Virus record (IMG/VR): IMGVR_UViG_3300036046_000369
Span: 1 to 40,760 of that record
Strand: one strand, 5' to 3'
DNA length: 40,760 nt
Origin: a virus
In this document: piece by piece, positions 1 to 10,063 of the stretch
Layout of the letters: every line of letters begins with the position of its first letter
Position numbering within the stretch: position 1 is the stretch's first letter
Made by a program: the position numbers and the translations under genes
Notes under the pieces: model-generated
Databases searched by the model: none
What the model was told of the DNA's origin: nothing
What the model saw: the letters and a program-made list of their open reading frames with translations, nothing else

Positions 1-1404
1 TTAGCGTCGCCGTACCCGAGGAGCCGAGGAGTAGCGACCACTAATTGTTGGAATGGCACGCTGCACACCACTCGGCGTAGACAGCGGGACAGCTCCGGTA
101 AGGCGCAGCGCCCCTTGGTAGGCCAGCACGCAGGCCATAACGACGTCGTCGTGCTTCCCGAGCGGAGCGGACATGGTGACTCGCCCGGAAGCGGTTCGCT
201 GGTACTGGTAGGCGCCAAATTCCGTAAGTGCATATGCTCCTAGGGGCGTCTCTCGGCTTAGCAATTGGACTTCAGCGCACTGAATCGCGACGGCGAGCTC
301 GTTGACCGAATCCGCCTTCGAGAGCGTCGTGAATCGGTACGCATCGACCGTCGCCCACGTGATCCGGTCGGAAAGATGCTGCGCTACCGCCTCGTTGTTG
401 GTGGCGTCGATCACTACCGGCGCCCGGTTCCAGCGCTCTGAAATCATCGCAAACCTTCGCTCTTGTTCTGGATAATCGAGCTGGTTGAAACGGTCCATCC
501 AAACAAAACGGCGTTCATTCAAATCGAAGACCGCGACCACGGTGTAGTCGTGCACTTGAGCGATGTCGATGCCCAAAACGTAGCGGTGGCGCGGATCGGG
601 GGCTTCCTGCCAGATCGACGTTGCAACGTGCTGGTAGCCCTTGAACACCGTGCCCACCGAATCGAGGAACTCGGCGTCCCACTCTTGCCGAAAGAGATCA
701 TGCGGAGTGCTGAGGCGAGCTGCTTCATATTCCTCGAGCACCAAATAGGGACTTGAATAGCTGGCCATCTGCCAGGATCGATAGCCCGGAGTCTGAGTCG
801 TCCCTAGATCAAAGATTTCCTTGAACCAATTGGCGCCCTGAGGTGTACTGGGGAAAAGAGCAGCTCCAAGTCGGTCGCCAAGCGTCGGACGCAGGCTGGC
901 GTACCACACTTCTGCGCTGGGCTCCTTGGCCGCCTCATCGAAGGTAACCATATCAAATCCGCGGCTGACCAAGGACTTAGGGTTTGCGCTCGATCGTACA
1001 AGCACCCGACCGCCCGTGTGAAAGTTGATCGTTTGCTTGCCTTCCGCCGTTGTGTAGCTGGAAACCAGTGGGCGAAAACCGGGCATCATGACCATACGTA
1101 GGGTCTCCTCAAAGAGATTTTCGGCCATCGAGTACGTGGGTGCGACCATGAGGCCCCAGCCGCCAAAAGCACCAACGCAAACGTTTTCGAAAGCACACAT
1201 GGTGGTCTTGCCCCAACGGCGGCCCATTGCCAGGGCGCGAAACCGACTGCGATCGCAATGGACTTCCAGCGCGCGGTCATGGGGGACGTAATTCACCAGG
1301 TCCGCGATGGGTTTCATGTCGGTCTCCCAGCGCATCGAGGTAACCAGCCGGCGAAAGAACGGCCGCGGCAGGGCCTCCTTGTCGCGAGCCCAGCGATGCG
1401 TCAT
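1..1404 (-). CDS. terL: Terminase large subunit (DNA-packaging ATPase/nuclease)
   Basis: This 467-residue protein is the motor that pumps phage DNA into proheads and cuts it. The ATPase half shows a Walker A motif GRRWGKTT (Lys66) and a Walker B strand ending VTFDEA (Asp156, Glu157). The RNase H-like nuclease half shows the expected acidic residues: Asp280 in VLGIDIA, Asp333 in VVIDATNN and Asp419/Asp420 in KHDDVV. Length is normal for the family. The ATG overlaps the stop of the preceding gene as ATGA, which suggests translational coupling. It is the last gene of the leftward operon, after the tail genes, whereas terL usually precedes the portal gene. Its stop codon is the first three bases of the window, so nothing downstream can be read. 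The identity is secure; the position is what is odd. Confidence 0.95.
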   Translation of the reverse strand: MTHRWARDKEALPRPFFRRLVTSMRWETDMKPIADLVNYVPHDRALEVHCDRSRFRALAMGRRWGKTTMCAFENVCVGAFGGWGLMVAPTYSMAENLFEETLRMVMMPGFRPLVSSYTTAEGKQTINFHTGGRVLVRSSANPKSLVSRGFDMVTFDEAAKEPSAEVWYASLRPTLGDRLGAALFPSTPQGANWFKEIFDLGTTQTPGYRSWQMASYSSPYLVLEEYEAARLSTPHDLFRQEWDAEFLDSVGTVFKGYQHVATSIWQEAPDPRHRYVLGIDIAQVHDYTVVAVFDLNERRFVWMDRFNQLDYPEQERRFAMISERWNRAPVVIDATNNEAVAQHLSDRITWATVDAYRFTTLSKADSVNELAVAIQCAEVQLLSRETPLGAYALTEFGAYQYQRTASGRVTMSAPLGKHDDVVMACVLAYQGALRLTGAVPLSTPSGVQRAIPTISGRYSSAPRVRRR

Positions 1405-3722
1405 TCGGGGACGCGCCGGGCCGTGATGGTCGAGGTGCCGATCGACCTCGTTACTTGGTGCGCAACGTCGATCACCATCAGCCGCTCATTGAATAGGCCA
1501 AACCGCGGCGCGTAGACGGCTACAACATCGAGGGGGAAAATGTCCGGTTGCAGCCAAGTCGTCAGGCGCGCGTCGAGGCCCGGGGTGCGCGCGGTGATGT
1601 GGATGCCATCGGCGGCCTCCTCGGCGAATCCTGGTGCGGCAAACTGGGCGTCTACCCAGACGGTGGGGTTCGAGTACCCCAAGTGGTTGTCGGCCAGAGG
1701 GTCGTCTGTGACACCCACATCTTCGCGGCGCTCCAAAATCGGGTCCCACAGTGGCGCAAATGCGTCAATGCCAACGAGGATTGTCGGCGAGCGCACCTCG
1801 CCCAGGTCTTTGCGTACCTGGATCGACCAGCATCCGCCTGATCCTCCACCTTCTGGGTCGGATTCATAGTAGGTGCGCTTTGTGCCTACCGGCAACCGGA
1901 AACGGCGAAACTGCAGCCGTCCATCGGCACCAAAGAACAGCATGAAACCAATGGACTGCGCGATCTTGCTCATGGCCTGCCAGAGGCCGATGCCGGAAAA
2001 CCGCGTGAGGACAGACCCCCCGCTCCCGTAGGGCAGAAAGTAAGCAGGTCCGCCTTCGCCGTCGCCCAAATCGGCACCGGGACCAATGGGCTCAAGGGGA
2101 ATCAGGCTTTCGAACGTCATGTCGCTGCGGTCGACCCCGCCCAGCTGCGCAAGGTAGGCGATCGCGTAGTAAACGTTCCAGCCGTCCATCCAGGGCAGGT
2201 CCCACCGAGGGCTTTGCAGCTGCGCGGACCGGTCGACCCCGCTCATGGTAAAGCGGACGCCACCCTCTTGGCCGACGGTATCACCGACGTTGTGGCCGTA
2301 ACCGGTGAACACGGTCCCGCTGCCATGGACCGTGCTCAGAAGCGCAATTTCGAGCGCAATTTGGCCTCTTGCCTGGCTCCAGGCGCCCCAAGTATCGATG
2401 GCGCCTCCGGGAAGCACCACCGGGCGGTTGGCCGGAAACTCGAGGCTCACTGCTGAATTGATCTGGAGAGACGCGGGATTGAATCGGTGGCGTACCGACA
2501 CCGTGTCGGGAGCAAGAGAGGCGGGAGCATCCGGATTCGATGCGGTTTCCGACGTCCAGGCCAAATAGAACGCTCTCCAGCCGGCCCATAGGTTCGAGTA
2601 TTCGGTGCCGCGGTACGTCCCGCCGAGAGGCCCTTGGGTATCGAGCACAAAGCTGATCGTCGGCTGGTCGAGCGTACTTTCTGGCTCGTCGAGGGTGACG
2701 GTGTATGACCCCGCTGATCCCGGCACGGCGATTGTGGTGAGGCCGGCCAGGGCGCCCGGTGCGAATCCGACACTAATTTCGGGGGAGCGAAACGTCCCGT
2801 TTCGATGCCATTTGAGCGGCTCCGCCCAAAGGCTGAGCCCCGAAAACGCAGCTGATCCTGCGGCCGCGCTATTAATACGGGCGATGAGGCTACCGCCGGA
2901 GTCCCTTCGATCCTCGGCGTAGGTCAACGTCCGGCCCAGGTCAACGACGCGAATAATGAGGCGCCCGCTATGCAGTCGGAACTCGACGTCGAGAGTCGGC
3001 TCGGCCTGGCCATCGGTGTAGGTTTCCAGCAGCGGCGTCTTGGAGTCGGGTCGGCTAACGGTTTCGATAAGGTCCCAGTCATCCAGCGTCTCGTCCACCG
3101 AGCGCTCGATTCGATAGTCGCCGTTGCCAATACTGACGACACGCCACCACAACCGGTCGTCGTCGTTGCCGATGGCGACGCCGGCCCACACTTTGGGGGC
3201 AAGCGCAGGGGCGGACGAGCCGCCAAGTGGACCATCCGCCAGGATTCGCGCGGGCCGCGGACGTGCCTGGACCGTTAGCGAGAACCCGTGGCAGCTGATG
3301 GGCTCGGCGCATTCGGTCACCAGCGTCGAGGCGCCTGCATCGCTAAAGCTCCCGGCGCCAAAAAAGATGCCCAATGACCGGGTCGACTGGCCGCCCCAAA
3401 TCGGAAGAATCTGCGCGATCCCGGTAGCCGTCGTGACCTTGAAGTCGATCGTCGGCAGGCTGGTGTCGTAGCCGCCCGCGGCCAGGGCCTTCGACCGCTC
3501 GCTGGCATAGCCGGAAGCATCGGGATAGAGGTCCAGGTTGTGAGGCACCCGCAGGGGGGCGGGGCCAATCATCTGCAGGCCGTAGTCGCTCACGAGGCCG
3601 GTCGCATCCGGTGAGCTCGGCTCCCACGGAAAGTGGCAAAGGACGTACGCGGGTTTCTTGACCCGGACAAATCGCGCGATGGGCGCCCAGGCGGCCACTT
3701 GGACGTCGGCGCCAATGATCAC
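1401..3722 (-). CDS. Tail-tip/baseplate hub-like protein
   Basis: A 773-residue, beta-rich structural protein. The C-terminal half has the character of phage hub or tail-associated proteins: a helical stretch (GLWQAMSKIAQSIGFMLFF) followed by strands (GRLQFRRFRLP), and near the C-terminus a barrel-like segment with the pattern FPLDVVAVYAPRFGLFNERL then VIDVAHQVTRSIGTSTITA. No catalytic motif was recognised. It is coupled to its neighbours by ATGA overlaps on both sides (3719-3722 and 1401-1404). Lying after the tape measure and next to the 983-residue protein, it probably belongs to the tail tip that contacts the cell. The exact family was not identified; hub is the best reading, a generic minor tail protein the alternative. 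Confidence 0.55.
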   Translation of the reverse strand: MIIGADVQVAAWAPIARFVRVKKPAYVLCHFPWEPSSPDATGLVSDYGLQMIGPAPLRVPHNLDLYPDASGYASERSKALAAGGYDTSLPTIDFKVTTATGIAQILPIWGGQSTRSLGIFFGAGSFSDAGASTLVTECAEPISCHGFSLTVQARPRPARILADGPLGGSSAPALAPKVWAGVAIGNDDDRLWWRVVSIGNGDYRIERSVDETLDDWDLIETVSRPDSKTPLLETYTDGQAEPTLDVEFRLHSGRLIIRVVDLGRTLTYAEDRRDSGGSLIARINSAAAGSAAFSGLSLWAEPLKWHRNGTFRSPEISVGFAPGALAGLTTIAVPGSAGSYTVTLDEPESTLDQPTISFVLDTQGPLGGTYRGTEYSNLWAGWRAFYLAWTSETASNPDAPASLAPDTVSVRHRFNPASLQINSAVSLEFPANRPVVLPGGAIDTWGAWSQARGQIALEIALLSTVHGSGTVFTGYGHNVGDTVGQEGGVRFTMSGVDRSAQLQSPRWDLPWMDGWNVYYAIAYLAQLGGVDRSDMTFESLIPLEPIGPGADLGDGEGGPAYFLPYGSGGSVLTRFSGIGLWQAMSKIAQSIGFMLFFGADGRLQFRRFRLPVGTKRTYYESDPEGGGSGGCWSIQVRKDLGEVRSPTILVGIDAFAPLWDPILERREDVGVTDDPLADNHLGYSNPTVWVDAQFAAPGFAEEAADGIHITARTPGLDARLTTWLQPDIFPLDVVAVYAPRFGLFNERLMVIDVAHQVTRSIGTSTITARRVPE

Positions 3723-6670
3723 ACTGCCTCCCAGGTCTGCCCATAGTTCGGCGACACGCGCATTTCAATCGAGCCGCCAACGATGGTCGCAAAGCGGAGT
3801 AAGCGTAAAGGGCTGGCGTCGAATTCCAACGCGCCCGCATCCTCGTCAGCGATCAATATGTCTCCCGCCGGCTCAAAAACACCGGATAGTCCCCGAACGT
3901 AAAGCTTCCAGCGGTCACTGTCGTAGGCCGCCAAGGCAGTGAATCCCGTTTTGGGGTCGACGGCAAGGGCCACCCGGGTACCGGTCGCTACACTCATCGC
4001 CGCATCGAACTCCGTTTCATTCCCTGCCGACTCCGTGAATAGGACGTCCGCGTCGCCGTCCAGGACGTAGGCAATCAGGATGCGTCCTTGCGGGTGCCAG
4101 GCCCCTTGTGCCGATTGCACCGGCGAGGAGAGCAGTGTCCAGGTCGCAACCGACCCGAGCCAGTCGCGGCGCAGCACCAGATCGTCGCCCGCCACGAGAG
4201 TGTAGGTAGGACCGTCCGATCGGGACCACATATGCATTTCCCCCGACTCGGTGATTTCTCCCACCCGAAAGCTCGTGCGATAACGGCCCCGGTTCTGCCA
4301 GCGCTGGTCACTGAAAAGGTACGGCAACGGACCATAGCGCAGCTCCGTTCGATGGTCGACGTTGCCTCGCCCGTACGGGGCTAATGTCCGGTACGCACCG
4401 TCCGATGCACTCAATTCCGACCCAGCCACAACCAGGGGAGCCAAGACCTCGAATGCAGCTACAGTTGCCCCGGGCAAGGGTGTGGAATCGGAGGAAAAGA
4501 CGATGCCCTCGGCGCGGCCGCGGAACTGCTTGGATGCGGCCACCGGAATGGCGCCGTAAGTGTTGCTACCGTCCCAAACCCCGCGACCCGCACCAGGGTA
4601 GATGTCGATCACGTCCCAAAGCATCTGCGCGTCGATCGTCGCGTCGGTCCGCGCAAGCTGGTCCGTCCAGGTTTGGGTGGCGTAAGCATACAGCGCGCCT
4701 CCACCGCCGAGGTGGTGCATCTCCAGAGCCGGTCCGTGGAACCCGTCGGGAAGAGCCGGCAGCGCGGTGGCCGAGTACCCCGGAAAATGACTAACCATCG
4801 ATGCGGCTTGGCTGATCGAAAACCACGTGTAGCTGGGGGTGCCGCTGGTGGGCGTGACCAAGGCCATGTCCGGCAGGTCGCTCACCAGGCCGTCGCGAGT
4901 GAGGTGGAGCCATGGGCGCAGCGTCGTCGTGTCGCTGGGACTAGTCCAACCGGGCCCAAACTGGGCGAATGGGCCTTGAAGGTCAAACCGACTGCCGTCC
5001 AGGGCGACCAGCTGCATGGAATCAATCTCCAACGTCGAACCGTCTGGCACGCCAGAAATCTCGATCGAAGGTGTGTGGGTCACGCCCCAGCCCATGGAGT
5101 AGGGGGTTTGCGGGAGCGTCGCGGTCGGAAAGCCTCCGGGGTTCTCGATCGGAAACCGTGAGTCACGCGGTTCGACTTCCGCCGTTTCGTTTTGCTCGCA
5201 TGCAAGGTCGAGGTCGTAGTCGGCAAAGCTTGCGGTAGGCGCAAACTCCCACGCCTTGCCTTGAATGGTCACCGTAATGGTTCCGGTGCCTTTCGCCCGC
5301 GCGCGCAGGTAGCGAAACGGCCCGATCATCAGGTCAGGGCTGTACGTGCGCGTGGCCGACCCTGAGCCACCGGATGCGGCGATGTTGATGGCGCCTGCCG
5401 AGCTGGTGACCGTGGTATTTTCGCCCGCCGTCCAGTTGGCGGCGCTCGATCCATCATCGATCGTAACGCTCGAGTCCCGCGTGAGATCGATGGCCGGCCA
5501 CCGTTTGCCTCGGTATTGCAAGCGCCAGCCCCGCACGTCCTCACCGGCACTCGAAAGCGTGCCCGCATCGAGCCAGGACCGCGTGTAGCCCCATTCGTTG
5601 GCAAAGGCGCCTGTGCCCGGCGTACCGTTGAGGTCCGCCGCACAGCCGTACCGGCGCATCTCGATGCTTGGCCCGCCTCCGACCGACGTGAGCACCGTGT
5701 TCAGCCCCGCGTCCCGAATGGTGCGGACACTGAGCCCGCCGCCGTAGCTATCTAGCCACTTGCGTGCCCTCGTGCTGACATCGATTTTCAGCGCCGGGAA
5801 GAGTGCCACCTCGCCGGTCGAGTAAGTGCCCAGAAAACTGCCCGACATTGTCGTTACGGTCAAGCCATCCGGCAGAGCGGTAGCGGATGCGTCGAACTTA
5901 GATGTGGACCAGGGCGCGGAAAGAGCGCCTCCCTGAAAATTGGCCGAAATGTAGAGACTGTTCCCACGATTTCCGGCGCCCGTGGTGCCTACTATCCTAA
6001 GACCGTAGTCGATGCCAGATCCAAAAGTCTTGACCAGGTCGAACTGATTGAATGCGGTGATCGTGACGAAAGCGGTGGCCGTGTGCCCGTTGAGCGTCAA
6101 CGTCGCCACCATCTGCTCACCGATCACCGCCCGCTCGTAAAAGAGGGCCGCTTTGGCCCTTAAGCCATCCGGGTGGGCGCTACCATAACCGACCACTTGC
6201 CCGGAAACATTCAAAATCGGCTCTCGGGGAAAGCCGTTTGCATCGCAGAGCGCGGCGTCCAAATTAATCAAGTCGTCGTAAAAGGCCACCTCCTCAACCG
6301 GTAGCGAGAACGAGTAGCTCCCCTCGTAATCGAGCTCAAAGGAGCCCGGCCGCGTGTACCAGCCTTCGTTGTACGTGACGGTCCCCGTATCCATCACATC
6401 ACCCACCTCGCCGACCGGTATGCCGACAACCCTTGCCCTGACCTGAGTCGCGTAAGGGGCAGGGGTGGGCGTACAGTCAATCGGGACCGCGCCGCCGCTC
6501 GTCGGGTTGCCGATCAACTCCGCCCCTAGCGCCGCGATCACGAACTGAAAGCCTGCGGACGAATCCGGCGTGGCCTCGCCTTCGAGACAAATCCAATTAG
6601 ACGCGGCAAGGCTCTCGATGTCGCCCGTGAACTCAAGCGTACGAGTACGACCCGTAACGACGGTCGGCAT
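3719..6670 (-). CDS. Large minor tail protein with carbohydrate-associated modules
   Basis: A 983-residue, Gly/Ser/Thr-rich protein, almost certainly a virion tail component. A middle segment (about residues 400-560) reads like a jelly-roll carbohydrate-binding module. Around residues 710-770 the pattern G.V..S...PLPGATV..F followed by SASDGAYR resembles a carboxypeptidase-regulatory-like (transthyretin-type) domain. The last residues contain SPNYGQTWE, which resembles an Asp-box (S.D.G.TW) of sialidase-like propellers, although only one good copy was seen. It overlaps the downstream hub-like gene by ATGA and starts 3 bp after the stop of the 129-residue gene. Position and modules suggest contact with a surface polysaccharide, but no enzyme active site was recognised. 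Confidence 0.55.
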   Translation of the reverse strand: MPTVVTGRTRTLEFTGDIESLAASNWICLEGEATPDSSAGFQFVIAALGAELIGNPTSGGAVPIDCTPTPAPYATQVRARVVGIPVGEVGDVMDTGTVTYNEGWYTRPGSFELDYEGSYSFSLPVEEVAFYDDLINLDAALCDANGFPREPILNVSGQVVGYGSAHPDGLRAKAALFYERAVIGEQMVATLTLNGHTATAFVTITAFNQFDLVKTFGSGIDYGLRIVGTTGAGNRGNSLYISANFQGGALSAPWSTSKFDASATALPDGLTVTTMSGSFLGTYSTGEVALFPALKIDVSTRARKWLDSYGGGLSVRTIRDAGLNTVLTSVGGGPSIEMRRYGCAADLNGTPGTGAFANEWGYTRSWLDAGTLSSAGEDVRGWRLQYRGKRWPAIDLTRDSSVTIDDGSSAANWTAGENTTVTSSAGAINIAASGGSGSATRTYSPDLMIGPFRYLRARAKGTGTITVTIQGKAWEFAPTASFADYDLDLACEQNETAEVEPRDSRFPIENPGGFPTATLPQTPYSMGWGVTHTPSIEISGVPDGSTLEIDSMQLVALDGSRFDLQGPFAQFGPGWTSPSDTTTLRPWLHLTRDGLVSDLPDMALVTPTSGTPSYTWFSISQAASMVSHFPGYSATALPALPDGFHGPALEMHHLGGGGALYAYATQTWTDQLARTDATIDAQMLWDVIDIYPGAGRGVWDGSNTYGAIPVAASKQFRGRAEGIVFSSDSTPLPGATVAAFEVLAPLVVAGSELSASDGAYRTLAPYGRGNVDHRTELRYGPLPYLFSDQRWQNRGRYRTSFRVGEITESGEMHMWSRSDGPTYTLVAGDDLVLRRDWLGSVATWTLLSSPVQSAQGAWHPQGRILIAYVLDGDADVLFTESAGNETEFDAAMSVATGTRVALAVDPKTGFTALAAYDSDRWKLYVRGLSGVFEPAGDILIADEDAGALEFDASPLRLLRFATIVGGSIEMRVSPNYGQTWEAV

Positions 6671-6673
6671 CGG

Positions 6674-7063
6674 CTAGGAGGGCGTGGGCGCCTTGGGTTT
6701 CTTGGGGTTGGCTTGCTCGGCGGGTGGCGGTTCGGCCGGAGTCTCTTCCGGCAAAAGCTCATCTGTTCGCGCGACGCGGTACGACATTCGTCCCTGCACC
6801 TCGATTCGCTCCAGCCCGGTTGCCGCAAGCGCCTCGTGCGCTTCCGGCAACGTCATGCGCTTTTCGACGACAAGCGCCGCGTCCTCGAACACTTCGCGAT
6901 CCTGAGCCCGTACGTCGTGAAACAGAATGAGGCCCTCGGCGGTCTGCAACGTCCCCTGAAAGACGTCTCCCGCGCACTCTTGCCAAGTCAGTTTTGGTTC
7001 CATGCCAGATACAGAGGACGATCCGACCCCCTTGGAAAATGCTTTTCGCTGCGACGTCGTCAT
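6674..7063 (-). CDS. Small conserved-looking tail-region protein
   Basis: A 129-residue protein of unknown function between the tape measure and the large tail-tip proteins. The first ATG (7063) overlaps the tape-measure stop as ATGA. A second ATG at 7003 would give 109 residues starting MEPKLTWQECAG, and no clear ribosome-binding site separates the two. The central part is alpha/beta, and the C-terminus is a Pro/Glu/Lys-rich tail (PEETPAEPPPAEQ) likely to be disordered. In many siphophages this slot holds small distal-tail or tail-assembly proteins, so a tail role is inferred from position only. Confidence 0.6.
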   Translation of the reverse strand: MTTSQRKAFSKGVGSSSVSGMEPKLTWQECAGDVFQGTLQTAEGLILFHDVRAQDREVFEDAALVVEKRMTLPEAHEALAATGLERIEVQGRMSYRVARTDELLPEETPAEPPPAEQANPKKPKAPTPS

Positions 7064-10014
7064 TTCGGGCGTCGCTGAGCGTCCACGTTAACCTGCGTGC
7101 TCTGCGCCGTGTTCCAGCTCTCGATCGCCGAACGCGCCTGGCCGATCGGGTAGCCACCCTCCAGAATATTCACGTTCACTTCAAGTGCGGCCGCCACATT
7201 GCGGGACGAGAACGCTTCCGGATTGCCCGTGGCATGAGCTGACCCATACCGGCTCGGCCCACCAAACCGGTACGACATCACTTGCTCGTGGGTGCCGCCA
7301 AAAGCCCGGTTCCGCACGCCGTGGCGCATGGCGGCATCTGCCCGGGTGTACCGCGACGCCCCAAGCGACATTTGCCCCGACCAGTTGTAAGCCTGGCTAA
7401 TAAGCCGCTGATCCCAGCCTTCGTCGTGCTCCATCTGGAGGCCCGCCATCGTGTTCACCATCTGCGCTCGGTCCTCCGTCAGCCGTGCATCCGCTTCCGG
7501 CGTAAGCAAGCCCTGCTGCTCCAGCGTGGATCGCTGCGCGTCGATTTGCTCGACCCGGGTGCGGTAAATCCCCATTTGCGATTGCAGATTCGAGCGCACG
7601 GTGCCCTGGTTCCCGCCGTAGCCCGCCCTCGCCACCGCCAGGTCGGACCCAAGCCTTGCCAAATCCCGCCGCATTTCCGCCGGTACCGGCACGTTCCCCA
7701 TCGCGTTGAGAGTGTCGATCATCTGGAGCCGCGTGTCGGCAAGCTGGTTGCGCATCTCCTGCATCGCCCCCGAATCGAAGTCAAAACCAGAGTCCATCAA
7801 CGCCTGGATGCCGCGCTCGCGGGTACGCAAGTTTTGGATCGAGCGCATAAACATCGCTTGCTGCGTTCCCACGCTGGCGCGACCCATCAACGCCTGCTCC
7901 CGCGCCGGACGCGACGCCATGTCGCTGTAGAAATCGCCCGTCATCACCTCCGCCTGGACCCGGGCGAGGTCCGCGGCCTTCGCTGCCTCCTGCTGGGCCA
8001 CCGCCAGCGCGCTGCGACGAACTTCGAGCTGGCGGGCCACCAAGCCATCGATCTCGCGGTACGCCGCCAGCTGGCGCTCGACCTCCTCACGCTCCGCCTT
8101 GATCATCGCGAGCCGGTCCGAGGCACCTTCCGCTTCCTCGATCAAGCTGCCGTAGAGCCGCCGTGATGCGGCGCCCTCCAAGTACTGGCCGCGTGCGCCC
8201 GCGGCGTCGAGCTCCTGAATCCCGAGCGCGCGAATTCGGCTATCGCGCTGCACGCTCTCGGCTGACAATTCAAGCCCGGCCGCCTCCGCCATGCGGCGCC
8301 ATCTCTCCGTCTCCGGCATCATCCAGCCCCGCTCGTCGATCTCGGCGCGAATGCCGGAACTGCGCGAGCGCATGAGTCCCGCCCGCGCCTCGGCCTCCAG
8401 CGTCCCTTCGCCTCCGGTCATGACCCGCCGCTGAAACGCCGCATCCGCCATCGCTTGGTCGTAGCCGTACTTCGCCGCCGAATTCTGTTCCCGGCGGCCC
8501 AGAACGGCTTCGTGAGCGTCGAGCATCGTCATCTCGGCGCCGGTGAGCATCTGGTTAGCGCGTGGGTCCGTCGGATCGAGCTCGCGAATGTAGGCGCCCT
8601 CGGCGCGCATGAGGTTCGCGATCTGAGACTCGCGGCGCAGGTAAGCGTCGTCGCTAATGGCGCCGTACCCAAAGAGGCGATTCTGCATCGCCTGACCCGC
8701 CGAAAGACGCTGCAAACCGCGTTGCCGAGACTGCGACACAACGCCACGGTAAGTGAGCCATCGGCCTTCCGCCTGGCGGCCCATTGTCATTATTTTTGCG
8801 CCCGTGGCGAATTCATTGCCGTAAGCGCCGGATTCCAACAGGCGCAACTGATCGAGTTCGCTTAGCTCGCGGTCCGGATCAATCCCCAGCATCTGAATGC
8901 CAAATTCCGAGTACCGTTGGTCTTGCAGCGCCTCGCCAACGCTCGTAATTTGGCCCGGCAGGCCGGCAAAAGTGTCCTCCAGGCCGGTGTACGTCGCTTC
9001 GGCAAGCCGGCGGCCCGTGGCAAGCCCGCGCGCGCGCAGGGAAATACCTGCATTGGGAGGGCCCTCCCATGGGAGTTGCTTGCCGGCGGCCCATTTGCCA
9101 ATGGCGCCAGTTCCACCGAAAACAAGCTCGGGCCAGCTCATCCGTCCCTCCCGATAATCCATGCCCATCCGGCGCTCGATTTTGCTGAGCTCGTTCAGGC
9201 TGATATCCCGCTCGATCAGCGGCGAGAGCGCCGCTCCCGCCAGGCCGCCGACCGAAGCGCCGATACCGGCCCCCACCGGCCCCCCAACAGCGCCGATCGC
9301 CGTGCCCGCGAGCACCAGACCGACCGGCGCCAGTCGCTGGGGATAAAACTCCTCGCCCCTGGCAAGGCTCGCGCCGTAGCCCGACGCCGTCGCGCCCAAC
9401 GCCTGGCCAATGACGTATCCCGCACCCGTACTCGCCGCGGCGCCCATATACTGGCTCATCATCGAGGGCGGAGCCGCCGGCGTTCCTCCTGGTCCACCTG
9501 GTCCACGGTTCTGGAGGAAGTAAGTCCCGTTGACAGGATCGAAGTAATGCCCCGCGATCGGGTCGTAAATCGCCGCGGAAAAGCCAGACCCGTTCCAGGC
9601 CCCCATCGTCGGCGTGATCGAGGGGTGGGCCATGGTCGGCGGCGCCATAACCTGACCCGCCGCAGCGCCCGCCCCCGGCGCCACCCCCGGCATCCCCGGG
9701 AAGACACCTCCGGCGCCCGCCGCAGCGCCCGCTCCTACCGACGCCGCGACTTGGCCCACCGCCGGTGTGCCCGCAATCTGGGCGGCCACCGAGTTCGCCG
9801 CCGCGCTCCCACCGGCCGGGGTCGGCGGAACCATCACCTGTGCCGCGGCGCCACCGCCCGCCACCGACGCTGATGGCGAGGGTTGAGCGCCCGCAGCTCC
9901 CGCCGAAGGCATCTGCTGGGTGACCACCGAGTCCAAGGCCGCCTTCAGGCGAGTCAGGTCGTCGAGCACCTGCTGCAGACCTTCCAGCTTTAGTTCTACT
10001 TTTGCCGCGCTCAT
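7060..10014 (-). CDS. Tape-measure protein
   Basis: This 984-residue protein sets tail length and is threaded through the tail tube. The N-terminus (MSAAKVELKLEGLQQ) is helical, followed by an Ala/Gly/Pro-rich low-complexity stretch of about 150 residues. A hydrophobic Gly-rich segment (around GLVLAGTAIGAVGGPVGAG) probably inserts into the host membrane. A long Ala/Glu/Arg-rich coiled-coil half follows. Codons extend upstream in frame to 10176, but those overlap the tail-fibre gene and read as Arg/Ser-rich noise, so ATG 10014 is chosen. Using the common rule of about 1.5 angstrom per residue, the tail would be near 150 nm; this is inference. It lies downstream of the tail-tube and fibre genes and is coupled to the next gene by ATGA. 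Confidence 0.85.
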   Translation of the reverse strand: MSAAKVELKLEGLQQVLDDLTRLKAALDSVVTQQMPSAGAAGAQPSPSASVAGGGAAAQVMVPPTPAGGSAAANSVAAQIAGTPAVGQVAASVGAGAAAGAGGVFPGMPGVAPGAGAAAGQVMAPPTMAHPSITPTMGAWNGSGFSAAIYDPIAGHYFDPVNGTYFLQNRGPGGPGGTPAAPPSMMSQYMGAAASTGAGYVIGQALGATASGYGASLARGEEFYPQRLAPVGLVLAGTAIGAVGGPVGAGIGASVGGLAGAALSPLIERDISLNELSKIERRMGMDYREGRMSWPELVFGGTGAIGKWAAGKQLPWEGPPNAGISLRARGLATGRRLAEATYTGLEDTFAGLPGQITSVGEALQDQRYSEFGIQMLGIDPDRELSELDQLRLLESGAYGNEFATGAKIMTMGRQAEGRWLTYRGVVSQSRQRGLQRLSAGQAMQNRLFGYGAISDDAYLRRESQIANLMRAEGAYIRELDPTDPRANQMLTGAEMTMLDAHEAVLGRREQNSAAKYGYDQAMADAAFQRRVMTGGEGTLEAEARAGLMRSRSSGIRAEIDERGWMMPETERWRRMAEAAGLELSAESVQRDSRIRALGIQELDAAGARGQYLEGAASRRLYGSLIEEAEGASDRLAMIKAEREEVERQLAAYREIDGLVARQLEVRRSALAVAQQEAAKAADLARVQAEVMTGDFYSDMASRPAREQALMGRASVGTQQAMFMRSIQNLRTRERGIQALMDSGFDFDSGAMQEMRNQLADTRLQMIDTLNAMGNVPVPAEMRRDLARLGSDLAVARAGYGGNQGTVRSNLQSQMGIYRTRVEQIDAQRSTLEQQGLLTPEADARLTEDRAQMVNTMAGLQMEHDEGWDQRLISQAYNWSGQMSLGASRYTRADAAMRHGVRNRAFGGTHEQVMSYRFGGPSRYGSAHATGNPEAFSSRNVAAALEVNVNILEGGYPIGQARSAIESWNTAQSTQVNVDAQRRPK

Positions 10015-10031
10015 GGTTTGTTTTAGGAAAT

Positions 10032-10056
10032 GCGCGTTTTTCGCCAAAAAAAGCGC
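10032..10056. other. Small hairpin between fibre and tape-measure genes
   Basis: In the 49-bp gap a GCGC arm plus five T (10032-10041, one bulged G) faces five A plus GCGC (10048-10056). No U-tract follows, so it is not a convincing terminator. It may tune coupling or mRNA stability. Weak call. Confidence 0.3.
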
Positions 10057-10063
10057 GAATCGT

